Source: UBA2357 sp041916775 (GTDB lineage: Bacteria; Pseudomonadota; Gammaproteobacteria; Burkholderiales; Rhodocyclaceae). Taken from it: 64,000 bases of DNA. Of this stretch, positions 6,998 through 16,200 are shown in pieces. Every line of letters starts with the position of its first letter. Position 1 is the stretch's first letter. The notes below the pieces were generated by a model, which saw nothing but the letters and a program-made list of their open reading frames with translations, was not told the origin of the DNA and made no database searches. The DNA lies in NCBI GenBank assembly GCA_041916775.1, contig JAYRYZ010000014.1, positions 1 through 64,000 on the forward strand, written 5' to 3'. The translations under genes were made by a program, and so were the position numbers.

Positions 6998-9796
6998 TCA
7001 TGCATGCGTGCGCGCTTCCCCATGGCCATGCAGATTGTCGTCGCAGCGTCCGCACAGGCCCGGATGCGCCGGGTTTCGCCCCACATCGGCACGATAATGC
7101 CAGCAGCGCTCGCACTTGGCGTGGGATGAAGCTGTTGCGACGACGGCGGTCGGCGCACCATCGTCGGCGCGTTTCAGCGCGGCGGAGGAGGTGATCATCA
7201 CGAAGCGCAGGTCTTCGCCCAGGCTTGCGAGTGCCTCGTATGCATCGCCAGGGGCGCTGATCGCGATCTCGGCCTGCAGCGATGCGCCAATGCCGCCCGC
7301 GCTGCGCAGACTCTCCAACACCTTTTGTGCCTCCGCGCGCACCTCGCGGATTAGCGCCCAGCGGGCGAGCAGAGCCTCCTCCCCGCTGGCGTCCGGTAGC
7401 GCGTGCCAGGTGTGGAGCATCACGCTGTCATCCGTCGAGCCCCCGATCAGGGGCCAGATCTCTTCTGCGGTGAAGCTCAGAATGGGCGCCATCAGGCGCG
7501 TCACCGTCTGGGTGATGTGCCACAGCGCCGATTGTGCTGCCCGGCGCGCGCGCGAGCCGGGCTGGGTGGTGTAGAGGCGGTCCTTGAGGATGTCGAGGTA
7601 GAATGCGCCCAGATCCTCGGCGGCGAAATTCTGCAATGCCTGGACGACCTTGTGGAACTCGAAACGCTCGAAGTCGCCCGTCACCTGCGTCTGAAGCTGG
7701 CGAGTGAGGGCGAGCGCGTAGCGGTCGATCTCCAGCCATTCGCCAACCGGCAGACCGTCACGTGCGATGTCGAAGTCCGAGGTGTTGGCGAGCAGGAAGC
7801 GCAGCGTGTTGCGCAGGCGGCGGTAGACCTCGACCACGCGCTCAAGGATTTCCTTGCTGATCGACAGTTCGCCGGAGTAGTCGGTGGAGGCGACCCACAG
7901 GCGCAGGATCTCGGCGCCCATCTTTTCGGAGACTTCTTGCGGCACGATGACGTTGCCGAGCGATTTCGACATCTTGCGACCTTGCTGATCCACGGTGAAG
8001 CCGTGGGTGAGCAGACCGCGATACGGTGGGTGGCCGTCGATCGCGCAGCCGGTGAGCAGCGAAGAGTGAAACCATCCGCGGTGCTGGTCGGAGCCTTCAA
8101 GGTACAGGTCGGCGCGCGGCCCCTCGGCGTGGCCGTTGTCGTGCGAACCGCGCAGCACATGCCAATGTGTGGTACCCGAGTCGAACCAAACGTCGAGCGT
8201 GTCCGAGATCTTGTCGTACAGCGCGGCCTCATCACCCAGAAGTTCGGCGGCGTCGAGCTTGAACCAGGCCTCGATGCCGGCCTGCTCGACGCGCCTCGCG
8301 ACCTCTTCCATCAACTCGACGGTGCGCGGGTGCAGCTCGCCGGTTTCCTTGTGGAGGAAGAATGGGATCGGCACTCCCCAGTTGCGTTGGCGCGAGATGC
8401 ACCAGTCCGGGCGGTTGGCGATCATCGCATGCAGGCGTGCCTGACCCCAGGTCGGGAAAAAGCGGGTCGCCTCGACGCCCCGCAGCGCGCGCTCGCGCAG
8501 GGTGGTGCCATCCGCCACGGTTCTGTCCATGCCCACGAACCATTGTGCGGTGGCGCGGTAGATCAAAGGTGTCTTGTGGCGCCAGCAGTGCATGTAGCTG
8601 TGGGTGATCCTGGCCTCGGCAAGCAGACAGCCCACCTCTCGCAGCTTGGTGACGATGGCGGTGTTTGCCTTCCAGATGTTCAGTCCGCCAAAGAAGGGCA
8701 GGTCGGCGGCGAAATGGCCGTCACCGGTGACCGGGGTGAGGATGTCGTCGCTCGCCACGCCGTTCGCGCGGCAGGTCTGGAAGTCGTCGAGGCCATAAGC
8801 CGGGGCGCTATGCACCACGCCCGTACCGGCATCCAGCGTCACGTAGTCGCCGAGGTACACCGGCGAGTTGCGGTCGTAGAACGGGTGGCGGAATACCACA
8901 TGGTCGAGCGCCGCACCCTTCACCGTCGCGACGATGCGGCCGCTGAGCCCGTAGCGCGCGAGACAGGCTTCCACCAACTCCTGTGCCAGCACGAGGTAGC
9001 GATCGCCCGTATCGACGAGCGCGTAGTCGAACTCGGGATGGAAGTTGAGCGCCTGGTTGGCCGGGATGGTCCAGGGGGTCGTGGTCCAGATCACCGTCAA
9101 TGCGGGCTTGTCGAGTGCGCCCACGCCGAAGATCTCGCCGAGGCGTACGGGCTCCGCACAGGGGAAGCCCACGTCGATTGCCGGCGACTGCTTGTCGGCA
9201 TACTCCACCTCGGCCTCGGCCAGCGCCGAGCCGCAGTCGAAGCACCAGTTAACCGGCTTCAGACCCTTGAACACGTAGCCCGCCCGCACCATCTCCGCGA
9301 GCGCGCGGATCTCGCCCGCCTCGTTCGCGAAGTTCATCGTCAGGTAGGGGTTGTCCCAGTCGCCGAGCACGCCGAGGCGGATGAATTCACCCTTCTGGAT
9401 CGCGATCTGCTCCGTCGCGTAGGCGCGGCACAGCTCACGCACCTTGTCCGCGGGGAGGTTCTTGCCGTGGGTGACCTCGACCTTGTGCTCGATCGGAAGG
9501 CCGTGGCAGTCCCAGCCCGGCACATAGGGCGCATCGAAGCCGGCCAGCGTCTTCGAGCGGACAATGATGTCCTTGAGAATCTTGTTCAGCGCGTGGCCGA
9601 GATGGAGATTGCCATTGGCGTATGGCGGACCGTCGTGCAGCACGAACTTGGGGCGGCCAGCCGCTGCCTTGCGAATCCGGTCGTAAAGCTTCTTCTGCTG
9701 CCACTGGGCGATCCAGCCGGGCTCCCGCTTGGCGAGGTCGCCGCGCATCGGAAACGGCGTGTCGGTCAGGTTCAGCGTCTTGCGGTAGTCAGCCAT
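6998..9796 (-). CDS. ileS: isoleucyl-tRNA synthetase
   Basis: This 932-residue class I synthetase charges tRNA-Ile. The HIGH-equivalent is HLGH at 65-68, and KMSKS is present near residue 600. The CP1 editing domain lies between them. A C-terminal zinc ribbon contains the pairs CERC and CGRC near the end. The length matches bacterial IleRS. It is 17 nt downstream of ribF and leads into lspA-fkpB-ispH. Confidence 0.98.
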   Translation of the reverse strand: MADYRKTLNLTDTPFPMRGDLAKREPGWIAQWQQKKLYDRIRKAAAGRPKFVLHDGPPYANGNLHLGHALNKILKDIIVRSKTLAGFDAPYVPGWDCHGLPIEHKVEVTHGKNLPADKVRELCRAYATEQIAIQKGEFIRLGVLGDWDNPYLTMNFANEAGEIRALAEMVRAGYVFKGLKPVNWCFDCGSALAEAEVEYADKQSPAIDVGFPCAEPVRLGEIFGVGALDKPALTVIWTTTPWTIPANQALNFHPEFDYALVDTGDRYLVLAQELVEACLARYGLSGRIVATVKGAALDHVVFRHPFYDRNSPVYLGDYVTLDAGTGVVHSAPAYGLDDFQTCRANGVASDDILTPVTGDGHFAADLPFFGGLNIWKANTAIVTKLREVGCLLAEARITHSYMHCWRHKTPLIYRATAQWFVGMDRTVADGTTLRERALRGVEATRFFPTWGQARLHAMIANRPDWCISRQRNWGVPIPFFLHKETGELHPRTVELMEEVARRVEQAGIEAWFKLDAAELLGDEAALYDKISDTLDVWFDSGTTHWHVLRGSHDNGHAEGPRADLYLEGSDQHRGWFHSSLLTGCAIDGHPPYRGLLTHGFTVDQQGRKMSKSLGNVIVPQEVSEKMGAEILRLWVASTDYSGELSISKEILERVVEVYRRLRNTLRFLLANTSDFDIARDGLPVGEWLEIDRYALALTRQLQTQVTGDFERFEFHKVVQALQNFAAEDLGAFYLDILKDRLYTTQPGSRARRAAQSALWHITQTVTRLMAPILSFTAEEIWPLIGGSTDDSVMLHTWHALPDASGEEALLARWALIREVRAEAQKVLESLRSAGGIGASLQAEIAISAPGDAYEALASLGEDLRFVMITSSAALKRADDGAPTAVVATASSHAKCERCWHYRADVGRNPAHPGLCGRCDDNLHGHGEARTHA

Positions 9797-9813
9797 GGTG
9801 GTCCTTGCGGCTT

Positions 9814-10749
9814 TCAGGGAAGGATTGGGTTGTCTGTGAACCAGGTGCGCGCGTGCCCGGCATCCCGGGCAATCTGCGCCTTGAGCGCGTCCAGCGAGGA
9901 GAAGCGTTGTTCTTCGCGCAGCTTTTTCAGGAAGTGCACACGCAGGTGTGCGCCGTAGCAGTCGGCCGACCAGTCGAATACATGAACTTCCAGGCTGGGC
10001 TGGAGGCCTTGATCGACCGTTGGGCGTACCCCGACGTTGGCCATGCCGGTGAGCGGGCGGCCCAGCCCTTCGACGGAGACCGCAAACACGCCCGACAGGG
10101 CGGGCTTGCGATGCTTGAGCTGGATGTTCGCCGTCGGGTAGCCGATCGTGCGGCCCAGCTTCTTGCCCGATACCACCCTGCCAGCGATGCTGTACGGACG
10201 CCCCAGCAGGTGCGCCGCCTGATCGAGCTTGCCCGCCGCGAGGGCTTCGCGCACGGCCGAGCTGGACACGCGCAGGTCGTCCGCTGCCAGCGTGGGCATG
10301 GCCTCCACGCCGAAGCCGCGTTCGCCGCCGGCTGCCTGAAGCATCGCGAAGTCACCCCGGCGCCCCGCGCCGAAGCGGAAGTCGTCGCCGACGATGAGAT
10401 GCCGGAGACCCAGGCCGGCAACCAGTAAACGGTCGATGAAGGCGTCGGCGCTCAGGGCTGCAAGGTGCGCATCGAAGCGACACACATGCACCCTGTCGAT
10501 AGCGCATGTCGAAAGCAGGAGGAGCTTCTCGCGCAGGGATGCGAGGCGGGCGGGGGCGTTGTCGGGGCTGAAGTACTCCCGCGGATGCGGCTCGAAGGTC
10601 AGCACGACCGCCGGCAGTCCCGCTGTGCGCGCCTTCGCCACAAGCATGGCGAGGAGCGCCTGATGGCCACGATGGACGCCATCGAAGTTGCCGATCGTGA
10701 GCACGGAAGGTGCCGTTCCGCGCTCGGGAATTCCCCGAAAAACCTGCAT
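9814..10749 (-). CDS. ribF: bifunctional riboflavin kinase / FAD synthetase
   Basis: RibF converts riboflavin to FMN and then FAD. The N-terminal nucleotidyltransferase domain has the GNFDGVHRGHQ motif at about 22-32, and the C-terminal riboflavin kinase domain has the KKLGRTIGYPTANI segment. The 311-residue length is typical. It is the first gene of the ribF-ileS-lspA-fkpB-ispH unit, an order that is very widespread. Confidence 0.97.
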   Translation of the reverse strand: MQVFRGIPERGTAPSVLTIGNFDGVHRGHQALLAMLVAKARTAGLPAVVLTFEPHPREYFSPDNAPARLASLREKLLLLSTCAIDRVHVCRFDAHLAALSADAFIDRLLVAGLGLRHLIVGDDFRFGAGRRGDFAMLQAAGGERGFGVEAMPTLAADDLRVSSSAVREALAAGKLDQAAHLLGRPYSIAGRVVSGKKLGRTIGYPTANIQLKHRKPALSGVFAVSVEGLGRPLTGMANVGVRPTVDQGLQPSLEVHVFDWSADCYGAHLRVHFLKKLREEQRFSSLDALKAQIARDAGHARTWFTDNPILP

Positions 10750-10878
10750 GAGCCGCCGAAAAAGCCTTGATTATAACGGCAACTGTCGTTCAGTGCTGCA
10801 GTGCCCTCCGGTCACAGTGGGCTACGCTCACGGGGAATCCAGTCAGGCGCGTGTTTCGAGCGCACCGGTCTCAATCCT

Positions 10879-12222
10879 TCAGGATGGCGTTCCCGCCTGC
10901 GCCACAGTGGTGCGCACCGCTGGCGCCGTCGTCTTGAAGTACTGGCGAATGCCACGCATGATCGCCTCAGCCATCTTGTCCTGGTAAGCGTTGTCGTTGA
11001 GGCGTCGTTCTTCCTCGGGGTTGCTGATGAACGCGGTTTCGACCAGGATGGACGGGATGTCTGGCGCGCGCAGTACCGCAAAGCCCGCCTGTTCGACCTG
11101 CGGCTTGTGGAGGCGGTTCACACCTTGGAGTGCGCTGAGCACGGCCCCGCCGAGCTTGAGGCTGTCGTTGATCGTGGCGGTTTGTGACAGGTCCAGCAGG
11201 GTGCGCGCGAGGTGGCCGTCCTGGCGCGTGAGATTCACGCCCCCGATCAAGTCCGCTTCGTTCTCCTTTTGCGCCAGCCATTTTGCTGCGGAGCTCGACG
11301 CGCCACGCTCCGACAGCACATACACCGAACTGCCGCGTGCTTCCGGCTTGACGAAGGCGTCGGCGTGGATGGATACGAACAAGTCGCCCTTCGCGCGCCG
11401 TGCCAGGCTGACCCGATTCTGGAGTGGTACGAAGTAGTCGCCTTTGCGCGTGAGCACCGCACGCATGTTGGGTTCGGCGTCGATCTTTCGCTGCAGGCGG
11501 CGCGCGATCGAGAGCGTCACGTTCTTTTCGTAGCTACCATTGCGGCCAATCGCACCCGGATCCTCTCCGCCGTGGCCGGCGTCGAGGACAACCGTGAACA
11601 CGCGCTTGCCCGAAGGGGCGCGATCACGCGGCGTGCTCTGTTGGCTGCGAACAGTTTCTTGGGCCGGAAGCCCCTCGCTCGCGCCTTCGGCGGCATCCAT
11701 CGGGGTGGATTTCTCGATCAGGGCGAGCAGCGGATCGTCCACGCGCGTCGGGAAGAGGTCCAGCACCAGTCGGTGGCCGTAATTGGCGATTGGTTTGAGC
11801 GTGAAGACCTGCGGATCGATCTCTTCCTTGAGTTCCACCACAACGCGGACGACGCCCGGCCGGTTGCGACCTGCGCGAATCAGGCCGATCAGCGGGTCGG
11901 ACGGCAGCACCTTGGATGGCAGCGACTGCAGGACGCTGTTGAGTTCGACGCCTTCCAGGTCGAGCACGAGGCGTTCGGGACTCTTGACGATCTGGTGACT
12001 GAACTTGACCTCGCTGCTGCTCTCGAGCGTGATGCGGGTGGATCCGGTGCCGGGCCAGACCCGCACCGCGATCAGGTTGGTCGCAGCCAACCCGACCGGG
12101 CTGACGAGCATTGCCAGCGTCGCGCCGGCCATCTTCATCCAGGTACGGCGCGACACGCCGGCCGGCACCGTCAGGGTGCGGACAGCATCCGTTGAAGCGC
12201 TGAATTCATCAGGGTCACGCAT
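10879..12222 (-). CDS. amiC: N-acetylmuramoyl-L-alanine amidase (AmiC-like, Tat-exported)
   Basis: This protein cleaves the amide bond between MurNAc and the stem peptide during daughter-cell separation. It has a twin-arginine signal (SRRTWMK, then a hydrophobic stretch ending near LAATN), an AMIN domain and a C-terminal Amidase_3 zinc domain with DAGHGGEDPG and SIHADAF. I chose the ATG at 12222 because GGAGG lies 10 nt upstream; it yields 447 residues. The start overlaps the 3' end of tsaE by 52 nt, which suggests coupled translation. Confidence 0.93.
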   Translation of the reverse strand: MRDPDEFSASTDAVRTLTVPAGVSRRTWMKMAGATLAMLVSPVGLAATNLIAVRVWPGTGSTRITLESSSEVKFSHQIVKSPERLVLDLEGVELNSVLQSLPSKVLPSDPLIGLIRAGRNRPGVVRVVVELKEEIDPQVFTLKPIANYGHRLVLDLFPTRVDDPLLALIEKSTPMDAAEGASEGLPAQETVRSQQSTPRDRAPSGKRVFTVVLDAGHGGEDPGAIGRNGSYEKNVTLSIARRLQRKIDAEPNMRAVLTRKGDYFVPLQNRVSLARRAKGDLFVSIHADAFVKPEARGSSVYVLSERGASSSAAKWLAQKENEADLIGGVNLTRQDGHLARTLLDLSQTATINDSLKLGGAVLSALQGVNRLHKPQVEQAGFAVLRAPDIPSILVETAFISNPEEERRLNDNAYQDKMAEAIMRGIRQYFKTTAPAVRTTVAQAGTPS

Positions 12223-12692
12223 TTTCGTCCAGCCTCCGTCCGTGCAGACACCACGCATTGCCGGCCAGGGCCAGCCACTTCGAGGCGCACTTCCACATCC
12301 GGTTCAGCAACATACGGCATGGCCTTTTCGGCCCATTCCACCAAACAGGCACCAGTACCCGAGAAGTACTCGTCCAGGCCGGCATCGAGATATTCGTCGG
12401 CTTGGTTGAAGCGATAAAAATCAAAGTGATATAAGTCTAATCTAGAAACCGCATAAGGTTCAACGAGTGTGTAGGTCGGGCTCTTGACTTTTCCCTCGAA
12501 ACCGAGCCCCCGCAGGCAGCCGCGGACCAATGTCGTCTTGCCCGCGCCGAGGTCGCCGACGAGGTGAATCACAAGCCCGGCGTGCAGTCCGGCCGCGAGC
12601 GCAGTACCCAGCCGCACCGTGTCGGCATCGTCGTCTAGGTGCGTTGCAATTTCGCAACGGCTATCATCGTGGGCGTGGATCAGCTCAATCAT
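12171..12692 (-). CDS. tsaE: tRNA threonylcarbamoyladenosine biosynthesis ATPase TsaE
   Basis: TsaE is the P-loop ATPase that works with TsaB/TsaD to form t6A37 in ANN-reading tRNAs. The 173-residue protein has a Walker A GDLGAGKTT at about 46-54 and the family block SPTYTLVEPY at 71-80. The start is the ATG at 12692; a longer in-frame reading extends antisense through queG and is a shadow. It overlaps amiC at its 3' end and is divergent from queG. Confidence 0.95.
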   Translation of the reverse strand: MIELIHAHDDSRCEIATHLDDDADTVRLGTALAAGLHAGLVIHLVGDLGAGKTTLVRGCLRGLGFEGKVKSPTYTLVEPYAVSRLDLYHFDFYRFNQADEYLDAGLDEYFSGTGACLVEWAEKAMPYVAEPDVEVRLEVAGPGRQCVVSARTEAGRKCVTLMNSALQRMLSAP

Positions 12693-13760
12693 TCCTCTCT
12701 CTCCGGTGTGTCCGGCAAGGGCTTGCCGACGCGCGCGCAGATCGAGGTCTGGGCGCGCGAACTGGGGTTCGCGTCGCTGCGAGTGGCTGCGGTGGATCTC
12801 GCCAGTGCCGAGCCAGGCCTGCGCGACTGGCTGGCGGCCGGCTTTCATGGCGAGATGGATTATATGGCGCGCCATGGCATGAAGCGGGCGCGTCCGGCAG
12901 AGCTTGTGCCCGGCACGCTGCGCGTCGTCTCCGCCCGCATGCACTATTGGCCTGCAGCGGCGGATGCGCACGAGAATCTTGCGGATCGCGCGCGCGCCTA
13001 TGTCTCGCGCTATGCGCTGGGGCGGGATTACCACAAGCTGATGCGTGCGCGCCTGCAGCAACTCGCCGAGCGCATCAGCGAGGCTGCGCCCCATGCGCAC
13101 CGGGTCTTCGTCGATTCCGCGCCGGTGCTGGAGGTGGAACTCGCCACGCGTGCCGGGCTGGGCTGGCGTGGCAAGCACACCTTGCTGATCGATCGCGATG
13201 CGGGCTCGACTTTCTTTCTCGGCGAGATCTTCACCGACCTGCCGCTGACCGTCGATGAACCGGTTTCCGAGCACTGCGGGCGTTGCCGGGCGTGTCTGGA
13301 TGCCTGTCCCACCGGCGCAATCGTCGCACCCTACCGCGTCGATGCGCGGCGCTGCATCTCGTATCTCACCATCGAACTGCGCGGGGCCATCCCGGAAGCG
13401 CTGCGGGCGGCGATCGGCAACCGCATCTACGGCTGCGACGACTGCCAGCTGGTGTGTCCGTGGAACCGCTTCGCGCAGCCCACCGCCGAGGACGACTTCC
13501 AGCCGCGCAACGGGCTGGACCGCGCGGCACTGGTGAGTCTCTTCGCCTGGAGCGAGGACGAATTCCTGAGTCGTTTCGCAGGCAGCGCCATCCGCCGCAT
13601 CGGCTACGCCTGCTGGCTGCGCAACATTGCAGTGGCGCTGGGGAATGCGCCTACCGATGCGGCGGTGCTCGCAGCCCTGCGCGCGCGGGCCGACGACCCG
13701 TCCGCGCTGGTGCGCGAGCATGTCGCCTGGGCCTTGGCGCAGCATGCTGCGCGTGGCTGA
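12675..13760 (+). CDS. queG: epoxyqueuosine reductase
   Basis: QueG performs the last step of queuosine synthesis in tRNA, using cobalamin and two [4Fe-4S] clusters. The cluster motifs CGRCRACLDACPTG and CDDCQLVCPWN are both intact, and the C-terminal end is HEAT-like. The start is uncertain: an ATG at 12639 and GTGs at 12675 and 12708 are in frame, and none has a strong ribosome binding site. I list 12675. The first two of these would overlap the divergent tsaE start, the third would not. It lies 86 nt before murI. Confidence 0.93.
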   Translation: MDQLNHSSLSGVSGKGLPTRAQIEVWARELGFASLRVAAVDLASAEPGLRDWLAAGFHGEMDYMARHGMKRARPAELVPGTLRVVSARMHYWPAAADAHENLADRARAYVSRYALGRDYHKLMRARLQQLAERISEAAPHAHRVFVDSAPVLEVELATRAGLGWRGKHTLLIDRDAGSTFFLGEIFTDLPLTVDEPVSEHCGRCRACLDACPTGAIVAPYRVDARRCISYLTIELRGAIPEALRAAIGNRIYGCDDCQLVCPWNRFAQPTAEDDFQPRNGLDRAALVSLFAWSEDEFLSRFAGSAIRRIGYACWLRNIAVALGNAPTDAAVLAALRARADDPSALVREHVAWALAQHAARG

Positions 13761-13846
13761 TGATGAACGCGGCTGGAAGGTGCATGTGCTGGTCGGCACA
13801 CCTTGCCGGTACAATCCGCGCTTCGTGAAATTCGGAGTGAACGCAA

Positions 13847-14653
13847 GTGGATAGCGATCGGCCAATCGGCGTCTTCGATTCCGGCGTCGGCGGCCTGACG
13901 GTGGTGCGCGCACTCATGGAGCGCTTGCCGGCGGAGCGCATCGTGTATTTCGGCGACACCGCGCGCGTGCCCTACGGGATCAAGTCGGTCGCGACCATCG
14001 AGCATTTCGCGGCGCAGATCACCGATTTTCTGCTCGGGCAGAACGTCAAGATGCTGATCATCGCCTGCAACACCATTGCCGCGGTGGCGGGTGGGGCGGT
14101 GCGGGCGCATGCGGGCACGGTGCCGGTGATCGACGTGATCGAGGCCGGCGCCCGCGCCGCGGTGGAGGGGGCGACGGGCCACCGCATCGGCGTGATCGGC
14201 ACGCCCACGACCATCAACAGCAACGCCTACGCGCGGCGCATCCACGCCCTGGACCCGGCGGCGCGGGTGTATTCGCAGGCCTGTCCGCTGTTCGTGCCGC
14301 TGGTTGAGGAGGGCTGGCTGGACCATCCGGTGACGCGGCTCACCGCGCAGGAGTACTTGCGCCCGGTGCTGGCCGAGGAGGTCGACAGCCTGGTGCTGGG
14401 ATGCACCCACTACCCTTTGCTGAAGCCCATGCTGAAGGAACTCGTCGGCCCGCGCATCCGCCTGGTGGATTCTGCGATCACGACCGCAGAACTTGCTGCG
14501 GAAAGCCTGCAGGCATTGCAGCTCGCGCGCAGCCCAGGTGGGTCTCCGCCCGATTACCGCTGTGTGGTGACGGACATCCCGCTGCGCTTTCAGACGATCG
14601 GCGAGCGCTTTCTGGGGCGCTCGCTGGGCAAGGTGGAGCGGCTGGACTGGTAG
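13847..14653 (+). CDS. murI: glutamate racemase
   Basis: MurI makes D-glutamate for peptidoglycan without a cofactor, using two cysteines. These are Cys74 (ACNTIAA) and Cys186 (GCTHYPLL). The N-terminal block GVFDSGVGGLTV is diagnostic. The 268-residue length is typical. The start is GTG at 13847, with GGAGTG about 10 nt upstream. It follows queG and is convergent with the sulfurtransferase gene. Confidence 0.97.
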   Translation: MDSDRPIGVFDSGVGGLTVVRALMERLPAERIVYFGDTARVPYGIKSVATIEHFAAQITDFLLGQNVKMLIIACNTIAAVAGGAVRAHAGTVPVIDVIEAGARAAVEGATGHRIGVIGTPTTINSNAYARRIHALDPAARVYSQACPLFVPLVEEGWLDHPVTRLTAQEYLRPVLAEEVDSLVLGCTHYPLLKPMLKELVGPRIRLVDSAITTAELAAESLQALQLARSPGGSPPDYRCVVTDIPLRFQTIGERFLGRSLGKVERLDW

Positions 14654-14655
14654 CC

Positions 14656-14815
14656 GGCGCTCAGCGCCTGTGAATGAATCTGCTGCGCGAACCGATTGCG
14701 GCGTTGCTCATTCGCTCACTCCTCGCCTATCCATCTGATACGTCTCGTCGTTCGCTCGCTCGCGCCTTGCACCCGGCTCTGCTCGCGACGATTTCTTCAC
14801 AAGCGCTCAGGCGCC
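14656..14815. repeat. imperfect inverted repeat bounding the murI/sulfurtransferase gap
   Basis: About 27 nt at 14656-14690 and the complement of 14781-14815 match at roughly three quarters of positions, sharing GGCGC, AGCGC, TGTGAA and AATC blocks. The pair encloses about 90 nt of low-complexity CGCTCGCTCG-type sequence. The right arm overlaps the sulfurtransferase stop codon. It may be a bidirectional terminator or a dispersed MITE-like intergenic repeat. Confidence 0.45.
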
Positions 14816-15658
14816 GGTCGCGACCGGCCTAGTCGGATCGGCGCACCATTCGCTCCACGAGCCCGCGTAGAGGCGCGACCCGGAGAGCCCGGCGTGTTCC
14901 ATCGCGAGCAAGTTGTGGCAGGCGGTCACGCCGGAGCCGCATTGGTGGACGACCTGCGTCGTTGCTCGCCCGCCGATCAGTGCAGAAAACGCGGCGCGCA
15001 GTTCCGCAGCCGGCCTGAAACGGCCGGCTTCGTCCAGGTTGTCGCGGAAGAAGCGATTCAGCGCACCCGGGATGTGTCCGCCGACCGGGTCGAGCGTCTC
15101 GTTCTCGCCGCGGAAGCGGTCGGGCCCGCGCGCGTCGATCAACACCATGTCCGGATGGCCGAGATGGGCCAACACGAAGGCGGCGTCGACCTTGTCGCAC
15201 CCCGCCTCGGCCTCGAAACGCCGCGCCGCGACTTCGGGCGTCGCGCTCTCCAGCGGCAGCGACGCCGCGAGCCATGCGCGGTAGCCCCCGTCGAGCACCG
15301 CCACCCGTGTGTGTCCCAGCCAGCGCAGCAACCACCACAGCCGTGCGGCATACATTCCGCCGGCGTCATCGTAGGCCACCACCTGCGTGTTGCGATCGAC
15401 ACCGCAGTTACCGAGCCGGGCAGCCAGCCGTTCAGGGTCCGGAAGGGGGTGGCGGCCGTTGCGACCAGTCATCGGACCGGAGAGATCCTCGTCGAGATGC
15501 AGGAAGATCGCTCCTGGCAGATGGCCGTCCGCATAGGCGGCGCGACCGAATGCGGTGTTCGCGAGGTCGTGGCGGCAGTCGAAAACGCGCCAGTCGGGTG
15601 CGTCGATATGGGCTGCGAGCGTCTCGACCGAGACCAGGGTGGTATGCGCTGCCGTCAC
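14807..15658 (-). CDS. sseA: 3-mercaptopyruvate sulfurtransferase-like (two rhodanese domains)
   Basis: This 283-residue protein has tandem rhodanese domains. The C-terminal domain carries the active-site loop CGSGVTAC beginning at Cys240, the form typical of mercaptopyruvate sulfurtransferases rather than thiosulfate-specific rhodaneses. It would transfer sulfane sulfur from 3-mercaptopyruvate or thiosulfate to cyanide, thiols or protein acceptors. The start is a GTG at 15658 overlapping the stop of the upstream SpoIIAA-like gene (GTGA); a longer in-frame reading runs into that gene and is unlikely. The preference for mercaptopyruvate is inferred from the loop. Confidence 0.88.
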   Translation of the reverse strand: MTAAHTTLVSVETLAAHIDAPDWRVFDCRHDLANTAFGRAAYADGHLPGAIFLHLDEDLSGPMTGRNGRHPLPDPERLAARLGNCGVDRNTQVVAYDDAGGMYAARLWWLLRWLGHTRVAVLDGGYRAWLAASLPLESATPEVAARRFEAEAGCDKVDAAFVLAHLGHPDMVLIDARGPDRFRGENETLDPVGGHIPGALNRFFRDNLDEAGRFRPAAELRAAFSALIGGRATTQVVHQCGSGVTACHNLLAMEHAGLSGSRLYAGSWSEWCADPTRPVATGA

Positions 15659-16017
15659 TGTGCCTCCGCCTCCGGTGCGGCGAGCCACAGGCGTGCCTCG
15701 TTCTCGTCCTCGAACACCAGCACCTCGGCATCCACGAAGAGTTGCGACACCCAGGCGCTCCAGGCCAGCCACTGGCTGTCGGTGAGCACCGCGACGCGGC
15801 CGAAGTCGTGCGCATGCTGGCGTGCGAACTTGATCTCCTCCCAAGCGACGTCGAGGGTGAAGCCGAGCATCTCGCGGAAGTCGAACAACAGGTCGGTGCT
15901 GCCTTCGAACTTGATCTTGTAATTGACGGCCTCCTCGAACTCCTTGTAGTCGGCCAGCGTGAACTCGCCGAAAACGGTGACCGAAACCAGGTTCTCAGCC
16001 AGGTCGATGGTGATCAT
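15655..16017 (-). CDS. SpoIIAA-like/STAS-fold protein
   Basis: This 120-residue protein begins MITIDLAENLVSVTVFGEFT and resembles the SpoIIAA-like (DUF3478-type) STAS-fold family, proteins of uncertain role that may bind membranes or lipids. There is no signal peptide. The start is the ATG at 16017. The stop overlaps the GTG of the sulfurtransferase by 4 nt, so the two are probably translated as a coupled pair. It is divergent from glpK, with 183 nt between them. Confidence 0.75.
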   Translation of the reverse strand: MITIDLAENLVSVTVFGEFTLADYKEFEEAVNYKIKFEGSTDLLFDFREMLGFTLDVAWEEIKFARQHAHDFGRVAVLTDSQWLAWSAWVSQLFVDAEVLVFEDENEARLWLAAPEAEAQ

Positions 16018-16200
16018 GATGGCCTCCGCGCGCGTGTCAGTGTGCGTCCCACTATAGCCCTGCGCGGTTTCCGATTCAATCGTCGAGGTCTGCGCCAAGC
16101 CACATGGTGACGTGATCACGGCACCGTGGCGAGCGCAATGGCATTGTGTGGGCGAGCGACTAGGGAGTAGGCTTCCTGCAGCTGACATCAGGAGTCCGGA

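Noticed and set aside
7403..9958. 851-residue open frame on the plus strand
   Set aside because: It is exactly antisense to ileS. In GC-rich DNA such long frames arise from codon bias; the product is rich in His, Arg and Val and shows no family pattern.
12693..13913. Upstream extension of tsaE to a 580-residue protein
   Set aside because: The added part is antisense to queG; only the C-terminal 173 residues match TsaE.
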